DNA of 64,000 bases from Odontocerum albicorne (taxonomy: Eukaryota > Arthropoda > Insecta > Trichoptera > Odontoceridae). Shown here piece by piece: positions 1 through 10,451 of this stretch. The position numbers and the translations under genes are program-made. The stretch spans positions 24,259,847 through 24,323,846 of the forward strand of contig OX463859.1 in assembly GCA_949825065.1 (NCBI GenBank). Reading direction: 5' to 3'. A model generated the notes under the pieces. It saw only the letters and a list, made by a program, of their open reading frames with translations. It was not told the DNA's origin and searched no databases. Position 1 is the first letter of the stretch, and every line of letters starts with the position of its first letter.

Positions 1-1078
1 TCACATTTTTACAATCCCGTTTTATTTTAGTACATTTAGTACCCGCTTTTACGTTTTTATTTCCCGCAATTTACGTTTGAAATATTTAAAATGCAAATTA
101 ATTTATAAACATATTTAAATAAATGCGCGACGATTTAAAATATTTGAAACATTTTTGCATTTCTTTTAATTTTTCGTTGAATCCCTTCAAATAATGTCTC
201 AGCAAAGAAAAACATTATCGATTCAAGAGAAAAGGAAAATTCTCGAAAAAGTGAATAAACACGTTGGTTCACGTGTTTTGCTCGCGCGTGATTTGGGGAT
301 ACCTACTACAACTTTGGCTACGATAATAAAAAATCGCGAATGGATTGAAAAAAGTGCGATGCAATGTGGTCCTATGGCGAAAAAACGCATGTACTCGTAC
401 ATACGACCTTCAAAATACGATGAAATGGAAGAAATCCTTAAAGAATGGTTTGTCAGCTCGCGTTTCAGCAATATGCCAGTCAACAGCCCATTAATTCGAG
501 ATAAGGCCCTGCACATTGCGTCTCGATTAAATATCGAAGGATTTACTGCATCAAATGGCTGGATAGATCGTTTCAAGAAGAGGCACTCTGTGGTGTATAG
601 ATCAGTTTGCGGGGAATCTCGAAGTGTTGATATGACAGATCGCTGAAGATTGGAAGCAGACGGATGTTCCTACTTTAATTGTGATGACATCTGAAGTTAT
701 GGATATCGATGATATAGTGGACAGTCACATCACATCCACGAAAACTTATCCGACGAAGAATTATCTGGTGAAGAAGAGGTAAACTTAATCCATCCAATTC
801 CAACAAAAGAAGATGCTATGAGGCATATTGAGGGCCTTAAAAGCTACTTTACTAGCATTGAAAACGTACAAAACGTACGAAACTTTCTTATCGATTTATA
901 AGATCGAAAGAGCTGTAAACCAGCACAAAAATATGTACCAAACCGATTTGCGTGATTATTTAAATAAAAAATAATTTTCAATTTTTCTATTTTTTTTCTA
1001 ACCCTGTCTCTACGTTTTCCCTCTAATAACGTTTTTTTTTATCAGTCCCTTCAAAAATGTAAAAACGGGGGTTCACTG
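1..1078 (+). mobile_element. Tigger/pogo-like DNA transposon, internally deleted
   Basis: The element starts at or before the window edge and ends at about 1078, where the terminal run AACGGGGGTTCACTG is followed by TA, the target dinucleotide of the Tc1/mariner/pogo superfamily. The first 60 bases carry related CCCGTTTTA / CCCGCTTTTACG motifs, so the left terminal inverted repeat is probably cut by the window edge. The DNA-binding half of the transposase (194-646) and the far C-terminal tail (about 650-960) are present. The DDE catalytic core that should lie between them is absent. It sits in an XPR1 intron, antisense to the gene's reading direction. Element type is inferred from the encoded HTH domain and ends. 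Confidence 0.75.
194..646 (+). pseudogene. Tigger transposase N-terminal fragment (CENP-B type HTH)
   Basis: An open frame of 150 residues begins MSQQRKTLSIQEKRKILEKV, the typical start of a pogo/Tigger transposase HTH_psq domain. A second DNA-binding domain of the CENP-B type follows at about residues 70-140, with the motif FTASNGWIDRFKKRH near residues 122-136. The frame then stops where the DDE domain should start. Downstream, at about 820-930, translated pieces such as IPTKEDAMRHIEGLKSYF look like the transposase C-terminus, which indicates an internal deletion rather than a 3' truncation. No catalytic triad is present, so it cannot encode an active transposase. Confidence 0.8.
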
Positions 1079-1137
1079 TAATATAATAATTTACATGACT
1101 TCAGTCCATTTCATGTTGCCTTGTCTGGAAATTAATT

Positions 1138-1350
1138 TCATATTTTTGGGTAAAATTCAAATGCAAAACTTTTATATTTAGATGAAACTTGCTCGTGGAT
1201 GGTGGTTTTCGATATTTTTAGTATCTCAACAATATTTTGTGCCAAAGAATAGTTGTTATTTATGATCAAAGTCTTGATTTGGTCAAGTTGATCATTTATC
1301 AATGGTAATTGGCCTTTCAGAGCGGACACCATCTTTAAGTGTCGTATCAC
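1138..1350 (-). pseudogene. Possible mariner HTH remnant
   Basis: A 70-residue minus-strand frame contains DQLDQIKTLIINNNYSLAQ and VEILKISKTTIHEQV. This resembles the second helix-turn-helix of mariner transposases, where an 'ILxIS...TxxEHL' pattern precedes the linker. No catalytic domain is visible on either side and no inverted repeats are seen. It lies in the XPR1 intron beyond exon 4. Weak call based only on the HTH-like pattern. Confidence 0.35.
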
Positions 1351-2168
1351 TATTAAAGAATATTTTTAAACATTAGATACAAGATCGCTTACTGTATTGT
1401 TGCCATACACAGTACATTTTTTTTTGGTTTATTTCACATTTTTTCTTTGCGGTATAAAAAAGTATCAAGCACTGAAAAAAAAAAACTTATTTTGTTCCAT
1501 CTTCAAAATGACACCTAAAAATTGCTCAAACAATTTGGATAAACAACAGCTGAAAAAATGTACTAAACTTTCATAATAATATACATTCAGCATGTTTGGA
1601 ATGAAGTTAGCAAAGAAAATATTAACCTAATGATATCTATCCGAGAAATATAAAACTATTCTCAGGCCAACCTATTGCCAATTTTTAATCTGTTCTTTGA
1701 CAAATACAAGATTACCCTTCAGTTTCAAATATTCATAAGTTTTTAGTTTCATTCATTTTTTAATTTCTGCCAAAAAATGTTGATTTAAGAAGCCACTTAA
1801 AAGTTTCCATGTCATTTCAAGCTTGACTAAACTTCAGAAGTTTCTTAGATACAAAGGGGTCAACCACTCCAAACAGATCAAAATAGTTAAATCTGTATGT
1901 GCAGTCTACCTCGACCAGGTTATTCATTCTCTGAGACCTCAATGTATCAAGCCTTCGAGAGGTCATGTTCACAAGATATCATCATGAAGTGTGGCGTCAA
2001 ACTATTTAAAAACTTCAAATGCCATGAGACTACTTGAGCTCCAGGTTTTATTATATACAACAAAAGTGTCATACAATGAACAAAAATGATAATTGGAAAT
2101 TTTTAAAATAATCCATTTATAACTGAAAAGATACCAACATTAAATAGAACAAAAAATAAAAAAAATAC

Positions 2169-2430
2169 CTGATAAGACAACAGCAATAAACAGGACAATA
2201 AAAGAGCCGGAAAACAGTCCGACTTTAAATGTGGTCCAAGGGCTCTGCTGTTCTCCTAGAGGAGGCACCCTCAGCCTCTTCATAGCCCTCTGCCTATCCC
2301 CACCCTCTAGTTCATTGATTACTGAGGCTTCAGTGTCTGCTATTAGACGGTCTATATCTTTGTTCACGTAGAAGTGTGATTGTTCCACATGCTCGGCACG
2401 CCATTTTGCTCCAACGTTCACAGATAACAG
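2169..2430 (-). CDS. XPR1: XPR1 exon 4
   Basis: It follows TTTGCCAG. It encodes the end of the SPX domain ([20 protein letters not shown]), the conserved [16 protein letters not shown] motif, and the first transmembrane helix ([20 protein letters not shown]). It ends in phase 1 at TTATCAG/GTATTT. Residues 150-236. The next exon is not in the window. Confidence 0.93.
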
Positions 2431-5400
2431 CTGGCAAAAAGGTTATGATATTAATATATATATGAGAGCTAACTTGTTATTCTGAATGGATGTTGGTCAA
2501 TTAGAAGAGTCCTTAAATGATGCATGCCATTTAGGATGTAAAGAAGTTGTGTATTATTGAGTAGTCTTTTAGCCCCAATTTTATTATTTATACAGGTTTG
2601 GTAACAAGGAGGAAATGACTTGCGAAAGACTTATGGAACAAATACATTTATCTGGAATGCATGGAGAGCAGGTGAGGGGTAGATTGAGAAAAACGTGAAA
2701 GAAGATACATACAAATTTGTAGTGTCAATGTTTAAAAGAAGGCGAAATGAAATATTAGAAATTAATGCATGAATAAAATAAATGTTTTAAGTAAGTGAAG
2801 AAAGGCACTTAAAGATGGTTTGGACAAGTGGAGAGAATGAATGATGAAAGAATGACTAAGCGAATATACAAGTCAAAGGTGCAAGGTGTGCATGGAAGAG
2901 GCAGACTGAGAAAAACGTGGCTGGACAAAATGGATCAGATTTTGAAAGTAGGTAAAGTGAGAAGTATGAATAATAGAATATTGTGCATGACGAGATGTAT
3001 AAATGTGGAGGAGGCAAAAGTTGTGTGCTTGGATAGAAAAGTTTGGAGATCTGTTCTATCTGCCTATCTCGCAAGAGATATGGGGTGATGATAAGTATGT
3101 ATGTATGCAGTTACAAATATTGTGACAAATAAATATTGAAAAAACAAACAGAAATTGATTTTAAAGGTCAACAGAGTTATATTTATTAGATAAAGTGAGA
3201 ACTCAAATAATTCAAGTGATTAAATCTATACTCTTGATTACCAAGATAATCACTATTAAAATAAAAAAATGCCGCATAGGATATATGATTATAAAAGAAT
3301 CAAATCTAACCAGATCAATCTACATCAAGATAATTAAATATCGATGAGAGTTAAAGGTAGTGCTGATAAAGCTGTATTGAAAAAGTTACATATTTACAGC
3401 TACTTTTCAATCTAAAGTAGCATGCCATTCCAACAGCTAAGTAAAAAGTAGTAAAAGCGTTACTCTGAGAACAAAGTGCGCTACTTGTAGCGAGTAACTT
3501 AACAATGTTTGTAGCGAGTAATTTAAATGCAAAATGAAGATGGTTTGACGAGTGACAGATGTAACCATCCTGGACATAGTAGAAAATAAACGCGAATGAG
3601 GGAGCTTTAATCATTAAAAGTCAATGAACGCAGGCTTGTATTGAGACATAACTAACAGGGTATGAGTACAAATGTGCCTAGAATAAAATCTGAAAGGCCT
3701 CCTTTAAAACGTTCAATGAAATCATGCGATATTGTATGGTGTGAGTCATTAATTAGAAAATTTATGATTATATATGAACACTACACTCCACCTAATGTAT
3801 TACTATCACATATCGGAATAGCTACAAAGGTTTTTTTATAGTTCATCTTGCTTTATGCTCCGTACATGTTACACTGTTTGAGATTGGAGATAAGGCTGTC
3901 TTTGTATCTTTTTTTTGGGCCACCCTGGTCATTTTTCCATAATTTAAGTTCAGAGAAGAGTAACTGCTTGAAAATGTAAGATTCTGGCATGGAAGTTGCT
4001 GTCTTAGCCTCATCAAGAACGCTTTGTGTGCTTATCTTGCCAATTTAAATTGAGGACATGTGTAAGCATCTCTGATAAAACTTTTCCAACATTTAGAAGT
4101 GTCTTCTATAGATGGTCGATATTTCATGTATATACAGCAGATATGGCAAAACAACCGCTATTTATACTTTATTCTAGTTGCTTTCTTTAAGTCTTATCAC
4201 ACCAGTACAAAGAACTATCAATATATACGAGTATATGTACAAAGATTGAAATTGGTGCATCTTATTATTTAAATAATCAAAATCCATTTTTCAGTTGTGT
4301 ATACAGAAAATAAATGATAAAAAATATGATCCAGAGAGAAAACAAATGTTTAAAAGTGTAATTTTGTTGACAATGTATAAAATTATACTTGGTAAAGTGT
4401 TGCTACGGGAAAAGAAAATATTTGCAATAGCTTAGATAAGGAACAAAGATATTATACAAGTGGTTTTCGAGATGGAAATCTTATTCTGACTATTGGTATC
4501 TGAGTAAACAGATTAAGTAGATAATGGTTAGAAATGAAGTCATGGAAATTAGATGAAATCTGTGTTTAGATTGGATGGAAAATAATTATGGGACAGAAAT
4601 ATGTGAACTTAATTCTTAATAAGCAAAGGATACTTTAGTTCTGTAGGAAACTTTTAATACAGTTGTTTATATTGAAAAAAGTTAAAAATGCTTTTCTTTC
4701 AAATTATTTTCTTTAATATAGTAAGTTAGCTTCACTGGATTGTTTATCTATTATAAATGAAAAATAATTTCAGCTTGGTTAGCAAGTATGTTGGAATTAT
4801 TTTTTATAAGTCCCAATTTTAAAAATATAAACATATGAGTACATACTATTGTGCAATGCCTCTTTTGAGGTAAGCAAAGAGTAGAGATCTCCATGCCTTT
4901 GTATCAATACACACTGCTCTTACCTCGTCCACATCCAAACATCTCATCCTACATGTTCTTCTATTTCTCATCCTGTTTACATATCCATCAATCAAAATTT
5001 CTACAACTATCTTCTTCCACTTATAACTTTCTATTCATTTCAGTGAAATGTATTTCACATATGTAAGGCTTTCGCAACTCATTCTCTCAATGTGTACCAT
5101 TCTCTCGACAATCTCCATGGCTTAGTTGGTAAGATGCTTGTTTACCAACCTGGGTGTTGAGGGCTCGATTTCCGTTGGAACCCAGATATTTTTAAAAAGG
5201 ATTCCTCTGGTTTTAAGGCCTCTTTAACATGGAAGAAATTGTCATATGGCAATAAGCTCGCTAAGTGTACTGTATACAACAAAAAAATTATATAATACAA
5301 TACAACGTGGCAAAACTATCTCACAATTTCTTTCTTAATTCTATTTGTAACATCCCTCTCTTAAAAACGGTCAACCTTTATCTGAACATTCTTATTTTTA

Positions 5401-8171
5401 TCAAACATTGTAATACCAGATATTCTACACAAGGCACACATTTATTCTGCTCTTATTATAACTCTAAAAATGAATAATGATTACCTTGTCATGTTTCTTC
5501 AAGATCTTCCTGAATCCTGTGTGGTTCAGATTTTGATAATTCTGCAGGAGAATGAGGCTGAGATAATACTCACTAAAAGCCAACTTCAGCTCTTGTACTT
5601 TCCTGTTTGAAATAGATGCCTTTTTGCCATCTTTGTGCTTTGCTTCAGCCGACATTTTCATTTCACTTGAAAGTGTTGCAAACTTTCTTGTAGCTTCGGC
5701 TAATTTTTCTGAAAAGAAGAGGAATTCAATTTATGTAGTTAATGACAACAATAAACAAAAAATTCAAATCCACTATAATAATAAAAATAATACATTTATT
5801 TACACAAAAGAAAATATTGCATATACAGAAAATTTAGAAACATTTACCTGAATAAAATGTATTGATCTTTTTCAATTCTTGATCACAGTAGTGGAAGAAG
5901 TTTTCGTCGAAATTTGCAAAATGTCTGGATAATATTTCGGGCTCTACATTTTCTGCTGATGGAGCAGCTTCCACAGCAGAATAGAGCATAGTTTTCATTT
6001 CCTACAAAAAATAAGTTTTTATTAGTAACCATGTGTACATAACAGAAATTTATATATTTATTCTTACATAACCAAAAAAAATTATAACTACGCACTTGAC
6101 ATGTGTTTTTCTTATTGTTTACTTATTTTGCCAAACACTTTTAATTTCACTTCTAATCGTTTTTATTTAATATAATATAAAGATAGTATGAGTGTACTGT
6201 TGTGAAAAAATACCACCATTGTAAATTTGTCCCCTATGATTTTTTTGTCCCTATGTTTATACTCACTATCTTTAAACATTTCAACGTACAGCATTTTTTC
6301 TCGAAACTACATGTGGGTCTTTTATTATATTAAAAAGGGTTGAGGTTTAAAGGTTTAAGTTATGCAAATCTTCTTTTTCTCACGTTAAGTGATGCCTTTG
6401 CCTGTACCACTTTATTAGATGGTGTAATTTTCAATATGAGACATGACCCAAGTGAAGATTTTCTGTTGATGTTCGTTTTCCACCACCATAACAAAATAAA
6501 ATATTTTCATAATGATGATAAATTATGACACTGGCAATAAGAATTATTTAAATAGCATAATATTTATATAAATTGACTGATTAACAAAATAAGTGTTGTT
6601 GGCAATCAACATATCTAAGTCATATTTATGAACTTATAAGAAAAGTCTTAACAAGAAATTAATCAATTATGATAAATATACAAGTAAACTCATTTTTTTG
6701 TTACTATTTTCTTATTAATTTTTTAAAATATGTGATAGATGTTTATTTATTATGTGATATTGTTAAATTTACCAAACTTATAACTCTCCAATACAGTCAT
6801 TGTATAGAATTAGTCAGTTTTGTTTGAAATAATACAAAAAAAGAAAAATTACAAATATGTACATACTTTAAAAGCTACGTTTGAATATTTTCACAGCTAT
6901 TATTGAATATATTTATTGGCACTTCCGAGCTGCCTTTTGAAAATAAAAAAAACAATATCTTGAGGTAAAACTTGTTTACGAAACAACAATTTATTATTTA
7001 ACATAATTATTGTTATTTGTTACACCTCTCATGTCAAAACCTGTTATGTTACATGGTGTTAAATTGTATTACACTTTCATTGTATACAGTACCACTTGTG
7101 GCAATCGTTTTCCACCAACCAGAAAGATGATAATGATGCCTTAAGTGAAAGACAAATTGGAATCTTTTAAAAAAAACGGGAATCAAACCCGCAACCCCCA
7201 GTTTGAAAGACAGCAATCTTACCAAGCTACTCAGGTGATGGTAATATTTGATATATGTTTTATTTTGACATCTCCCCGAGGATGAAGGTGCTTCAAAATG
7301 TCGACCATCTTGAGTACTAACTTACAAAAATATTATTTAATCCTGATCTTTACTCTAAATTATTTTTAACTTATTTATACATGAAAATAAAATCTAATAT
7401 AGTTTAAGGTGTTAATCAGGGACAACAGATTTTAACAATAAGCCAGGGATTTTTTTTAATTGCCTCACTAGACTTATAATCCAATGACATTGTTATGTCG
7501 TAATAATCAACATATCTGCCCAAATAATACAGGCAGTATTACTGGTGCTTATGATGAATAGTTAGTGTTTTAAAGCTACTTTAAAAAAGTACTTTAGCAT
7601 TGGTACTTTTAAATCTAAAGTAAAAATAGCAACGGCGCTCTACTTTACAGCTAATCTTTGGCTTATAACTGCGTTACTTAAAAGCACTGTGAAAAACAGA
7701 CTTTATTATTCACATCCCAGTTTTAAATTCATTTTTAGATACTATCCTACATGAAATTATTTAATGGAGTTGAACTGCTTTCATGAATACAAAAATAAAG
7801 TACTCTTTAAGTAATATTATAGTAAGAAAGAGCGATATACAAGTCATGTCATAATTGTATTCAAACGGCTGCTTGGTTAACAAATATATATAAAAAAAAG
7901 AATTAAAAGCAATAGAATTTTAATAAAAGTGAACATTCAATATGATACTAGTAGAAATGTCTGCTAAACGTACTTTAACTGTTAAAAAGGGAGTTTTTCA
8001 ATATATAATTTTTTTCTTAAAATTCTTAGAAATTGGACTAGGAACAAAAAAGTTGACAATTTCATTTCGTTATAAATACAAGTATGATAATATGAATGAT
8101 ACCTCGTAATTGATATATTGTTTCCGCCATTCTGGTGTAATGTGAGCACCTAAGTGCTCGGCGAATTTCAT
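2169..8171 (-). CDS. XPR1: XPR1 phosphate exporter, 5' part of gene (four exons visible)
   Basis: XPR1 is a plasma-membrane phosphate exporter whose N-terminal SPX domain senses inositol pyrophosphates and whose EXS domain with transmembrane helices carries phosphate. Four exons join in frame (69+154+224+262 bases) to give 236 residues plus one base. They comprise the complete SPX domain (about residues 1-180), starting with the conserved [16 protein letters not shown], and the first membrane helix (about 214-236). The lysine-rich [10 protein letters not shown] segment (residues 140-149), where SPX domains bind phosphate-rich ligands, is intact. All junctions are GT-AG. Exons for the remaining helices and the EXS domain are not in this window and must lie to the left. 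The start codon is chosen because MKFAEHL is the invariant SPX start. The gene is divergent from SIL1. Confidence 0.93.
2620..3105 (+). mobile_element. Non-LTR retrotransposon 3' end, family A copy 1
   Basis: The best part (2815-3090) translates as [33 protein letters not shown] and [17 protein letters not shown]. This is the region downstream of the reverse transcriptase in an insect non-LTR element that recurs about a dozen times in this window ('family A'). It ends in GATGATAAGTATGTATGTATG, the TATG-type tail seen on other copies. 2620-2780 looks like a second, more decayed copy of the same segment. In XPR1 intron 3, antisense to the gene. Confidence 0.75.
3106..4850. other. XPR1 intron 3 interior, no gene recognised
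   Basis: AT-rich sequence without coding potential on either strand. A stretch near 3355-3545 contains repeated 'gtagcgagtaa' blocks and resembles the stretch at 7565-7700, so both may be remnants of one unidentified repeat family. Nothing else supported. Confidence 0.4.
4855..5108 (-). mobile_element. Non-LTR family A 3' fragment, copy 2
   Basis: On the minus strand the sequence reads like the tail of family A ([15 protein letters not shown] block, GRKRW-like block, [13 protein letters not shown] block), and the element's 3' terminus faces left at about 4855. It is heavily decayed, with several stop codons. It abuts the SINE at 5110. Confidence 0.55.
5110..5302 (+). mobile_element. tRNA-derived SINE (family S1), copy 1
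   Basis: It begins with a tRNA-like head: a box-A-like TGGCTTAGTTGG at about 5119, and a box-B-like GGCTCGATTTCC about 45 bases later. After the head come a body with AAGGCCTCTTTAACATGG and the characteristic 3' segment ATGGCAATAAG...GTACTGTATACAACAAA, ending in ATAATACAA. Other copies of the same layout lie at 7063, 10622, 26057 and 47888. Not a functional tRNA because the cloverleaf is incomplete. Confidence 0.75.
5485..5708 (-). CDS. XPR1: XPR1 exon 3
   Basis: It follows CTTTTCAG and ends at GACAAG/GTAATC in phase 0. It encodes [17 protein letters not shown], a lysine-rich linker, and then the most conserved SPX block [19 protein letters not shown] with [10 protein letters not shown] at its end (residues 75-149). 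Only a 139-bp intron separates it from exon 2. Confidence 0.93.
5848..6001 (-). CDS. XPR1: XPR1 exon 2
   Basis: It follows a TTTGTAG acceptor and begins GAAATGAAAACT, continuing the SPX domain ([15 protein letters not shown] through [17 protein letters not shown]). It ends in phase 1 at TTCAG/GTAAAT. Residues 24-75 of the protein. The C-terminal KKINTFYS is a hallmark of the SPX domain. Confidence 0.92.
6002..8102. other. XPR1: XPR1 intron 1
   Basis: A 2.1-kb intron. Apart from the SINE at 7063-7242 it holds an unassigned repeat-like stretch at 7565-7700 (repeated ACTTT/AAAGTA blocks similar to 3355-3545) and otherwise plain AT-rich DNA. No further exon is needed, because exons 1 and 2 join in phase 0. 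Confidence 0.6.
7063..7242 (-). mobile_element. tRNA-derived SINE (family S1), copy 2
   Basis: Inverted relative to copy 1. The tail TTGTATTACACTTTCATTG is at 7063, and the box-B complement GGGAATCAAACCCGCAACC and box-A complement ACCAAGCTACTCAGG are at the right end. It lies in XPR1 intron 1 in the gene's sense orientation. Confidence 0.75.
8103..8171 (-). CDS. XPR1: XPR1 exon 1 (coding)
   Basis: It encodes 23 residues, [23 protein letters not shown], and ends in phase 0 before a GT donor at 8102-8101. This is the first helix of the SPX domain, which in the family begins exactly at the initiator methionine. It was found by reverse-complement reading because the exon is too short to stand out as an open frame. 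Confidence 0.92.
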
Positions 8172-8199
8172 TTTTAACTATGCTGGAATATTTTCTTGT

Positions 8200-8300
8200 C
8201 GCAGCACACGCTGTACTGAGTTACGAGTTCCTCTAATTCAATGAAAATTAATACAAATTTGACATTTCGCTGACAAATATGTCACTGCATTATGTTACCA
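8200..8300 (-). promoter_or_regulatory. XPR1: Candidate XPR1 promoter/5'UTR segment with TGACA/TGTCA motifs
   Basis: About 90-110 bases upstream of the XPR1 start codon the plus strand reads AAATTTGACATTTCGCTGACA followed by AATATGTCACTG, so three TGACA/TGTCA pentamers fall in 35 bases. A similar cluster precedes the SIL1 and HTT start codons. Function is inferred only from this recurrence. Confidence 0.35.
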
Positions 8301-9730
8301 TGAAATGTAATATTTTTCCCTAAATAAAAAACAAAATTTTATCGCCTTTTATTTTATACCCTTCATCAAAAGGTTTATCAATTTTGATCAATTGCTTAAA
8401 CCATTCTAAAACAAACATACTCCTTTTTTATAATATGAAATTACATTGAAAGTGGTACCTACTTAATATTTTTTTTCTTTGGTAGCTGAATCCACTTATG
8501 TCAAATATATACACTGTATTATTTTTTTGAATTATTTTTAACAATGTTTTGACATTATAAAATAAACCATAGCTGTGTTCTAGTTGGTTTTTTTAAATAT
8601 AATTCTTACTGTAGTTGATCTAGTAGAAGGTACGAATATAGCGAACCCGAGGTTTCTATTGACCGATGCTGTCCTTATAGTAATATCTTTCAAAATTCAG
8701 TCCTTTTCCACATTTTCCTATAACCACACTGCTGCCTTATAACTAGACTCGGAAATGTAAAAGGCTAAGGGATTCTGATAGAAAAATCGTTGAGAAGCAT
8801 CGCAAGCAGCCTTGGGAGCATATAACGCTGTCTAGTTGGTGGCTTCTGCAACCTAACTTACTCCAAATGTATCAACTTACACCGTTCTTCGGTATTACGA
8901 TAAGAGGGTTGAAAATGACTGCTGGTAGATGTTTGGTAAGTCTGAGTCTATACAATTACGTTCAGGAGATGCATTACCAATGGAAAAGATAAACATCATT
9001 TTTTCATCAAGAGAGTGGCTATTTGCGATTTATAAGTCTGGTGAAATAGAAAAGCCATAACTGGGCACTACGAGTTATTATTATCAATGGTTATATCGTA
9101 TCACATTGGTCACTTACTGCCTGCCTTATGCTTAGCAGTCCTCAGCCAATAAGTTACTAACTTGTCTCAGCCTGCATCCCTTTAAAGCGAGGGAAGCAGG
9201 AGCAGTGTTGTAAAACTGTATATTTAATTTAAAAAAAAATGTAAACTCATTTAAATGCCCTCTGCATGATAGTTCGAGAAAACAGATATTCACACTTTCC
9301 TTCGCAGACACTTATTTCGTTTTCCCTGAAGAATGCTTATATATCTTGAAACGCACAACCTCATTTAATTACATATTTCTCCATCTCCCGTTTGAAGTTG
9401 ATTTAAAGAATAAAACTCGAAACCTTTCCATTTAAATATACACCTTTGCTTCATCAACGCCCATAAATAGTTTTCTATTTCTTATACCTTTTCTTTCAGT
9501 CAAAACTATATTTAAAAAAAATTCTCAGCCTACATTTCCTTGTGAGCCATAATTTCTTTTAAAATAACAAATATTTTCCCCAGATTTATCAGTAAAGCAA
9601 AGTACAATTATTGAACGATCGATTATTTTTCATTTTCAATAATTTGCAATCACCTTTTCAAGTTAGTTTTATTAGTGATTCATATATTTGAAACCTTTAT
9701 TTATTTTTAAAACAAGCAAAAACATATTCA
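8301..9730. other. XPR1-SIL1 intergenic DNA, no gene recognised
   Basis: No open frame with family resemblance. A higher-complexity stretch around 8630-9200 has several short frames without recognisable domains and may be an old, unclassified element. The remainder is AT-rich. Confidence 0.4.
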
Positions 9731-9734
9731 AATC

Positions 9735-9985
9735 ATGTAGTGCGAGAGAAAGTGAAGTGAAAGGTGTGGTTGGTAAATATGAAGAAAAGTATTATAACGA
9801 CCAAGCGAATAATATTTTGAAAGAAGGAAATGTAAAAGTCAAAGAAATCGCAGGAGCTCTTTGATAAGGTATATGGATGTGGAGGACGTGACACATGCAT
9901 TACAATTAAAAGGTCTGGAGCTTTGTTCTCTCTGTTTACTCCGACAGAGAAACTGTGTAATGGTATAAGCACATGTCTATATGTT
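9735..9985 (+). mobile_element. Non-LTR family A 3' fragment, copy 3
   Basis: Sequence equivalent to the family A tail (GAAAGAAGGAAATGTA..., GGTATATGGATGTGGAGGA..., then CTCTCTGTTTACTCCGACAG and TGTGTAATGGTAT). The element's 3' end faces right. It is degenerate and without an open frame, and lies upstream of SIL1. Confidence 0.6.
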
Positions 9986-10284
9986 TATGTTATTCTCAGA
10001 CGAATGTTCATTAAATAAGTATACAGAACGTAGTAGATTTTTGATCAAGGAATTATAATAATCCAGTGGCAATAATCGAAACAGCTGATGAAAAGCTGTT
10101 TACAAATGGCGAAAACCTTAAAACGTGGACCAATGCCTGTCGAATTAGTAATGCCAGTTTATTGGAAATAGCGATGTTTTGTGCTGCATATTTCAATTAC
10201 ATGTAAATTGCGAGATATATCAGATTTATTTGGAAGAATCCGAAAGTTTTCCTTTACTTTTTTGTGTTATTTTGTCAATTTACA

Positions 10285-10321
10285 GAAAATTATAAATTTG
10301 ACAGTTGATTGACATTTCAAT
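10285..10321 (+). promoter_or_regulatory. SIL1: Candidate SIL1 promoter/5'UTR motif cluster
   Basis: Immediately before the SIL1 ATG the sequence reads AAATTTGACAGTTGATTGACATTTCAAT, containing two TGACA pentamers 7 bases apart. The same motif pair occurs before HTT and XPR1. No TATA box is evident. Role is inferred. Confidence 0.35.
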
Positions 10322-10451
10322 ATGAAGATTTTTGAAAGAATTGCATTTTTCTTTCTCACGTGTGTGATGTTATGTTACTGTAATGTTAAAAATGACACCA
10401 ACAAAAGTGAAAAATTTATCCCTACTAATGAATGGCAGGTTATTAAAAAAG
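10322..10451 (+). CDS. SIL1: SIL1 exon 1
   Basis: It encodes the signal peptide and KFIPTNEWQVIKK (residues 1-43). It ends in phase 1 at AAAAAAG/GTAAAA. Splicing to exon 2 restores the family motif NEWQ..., which supports both junctions. Confidence 0.9.

Noticed and set aside
5115..5190. Possible tRNA gene because of box A and box B.
   Set aside because: No complete cloverleaf, and the head is attached to a repeated body and tail; it is a SINE. The same applies to 7063, 10622, 26057, 40586, 47888 and 52571.
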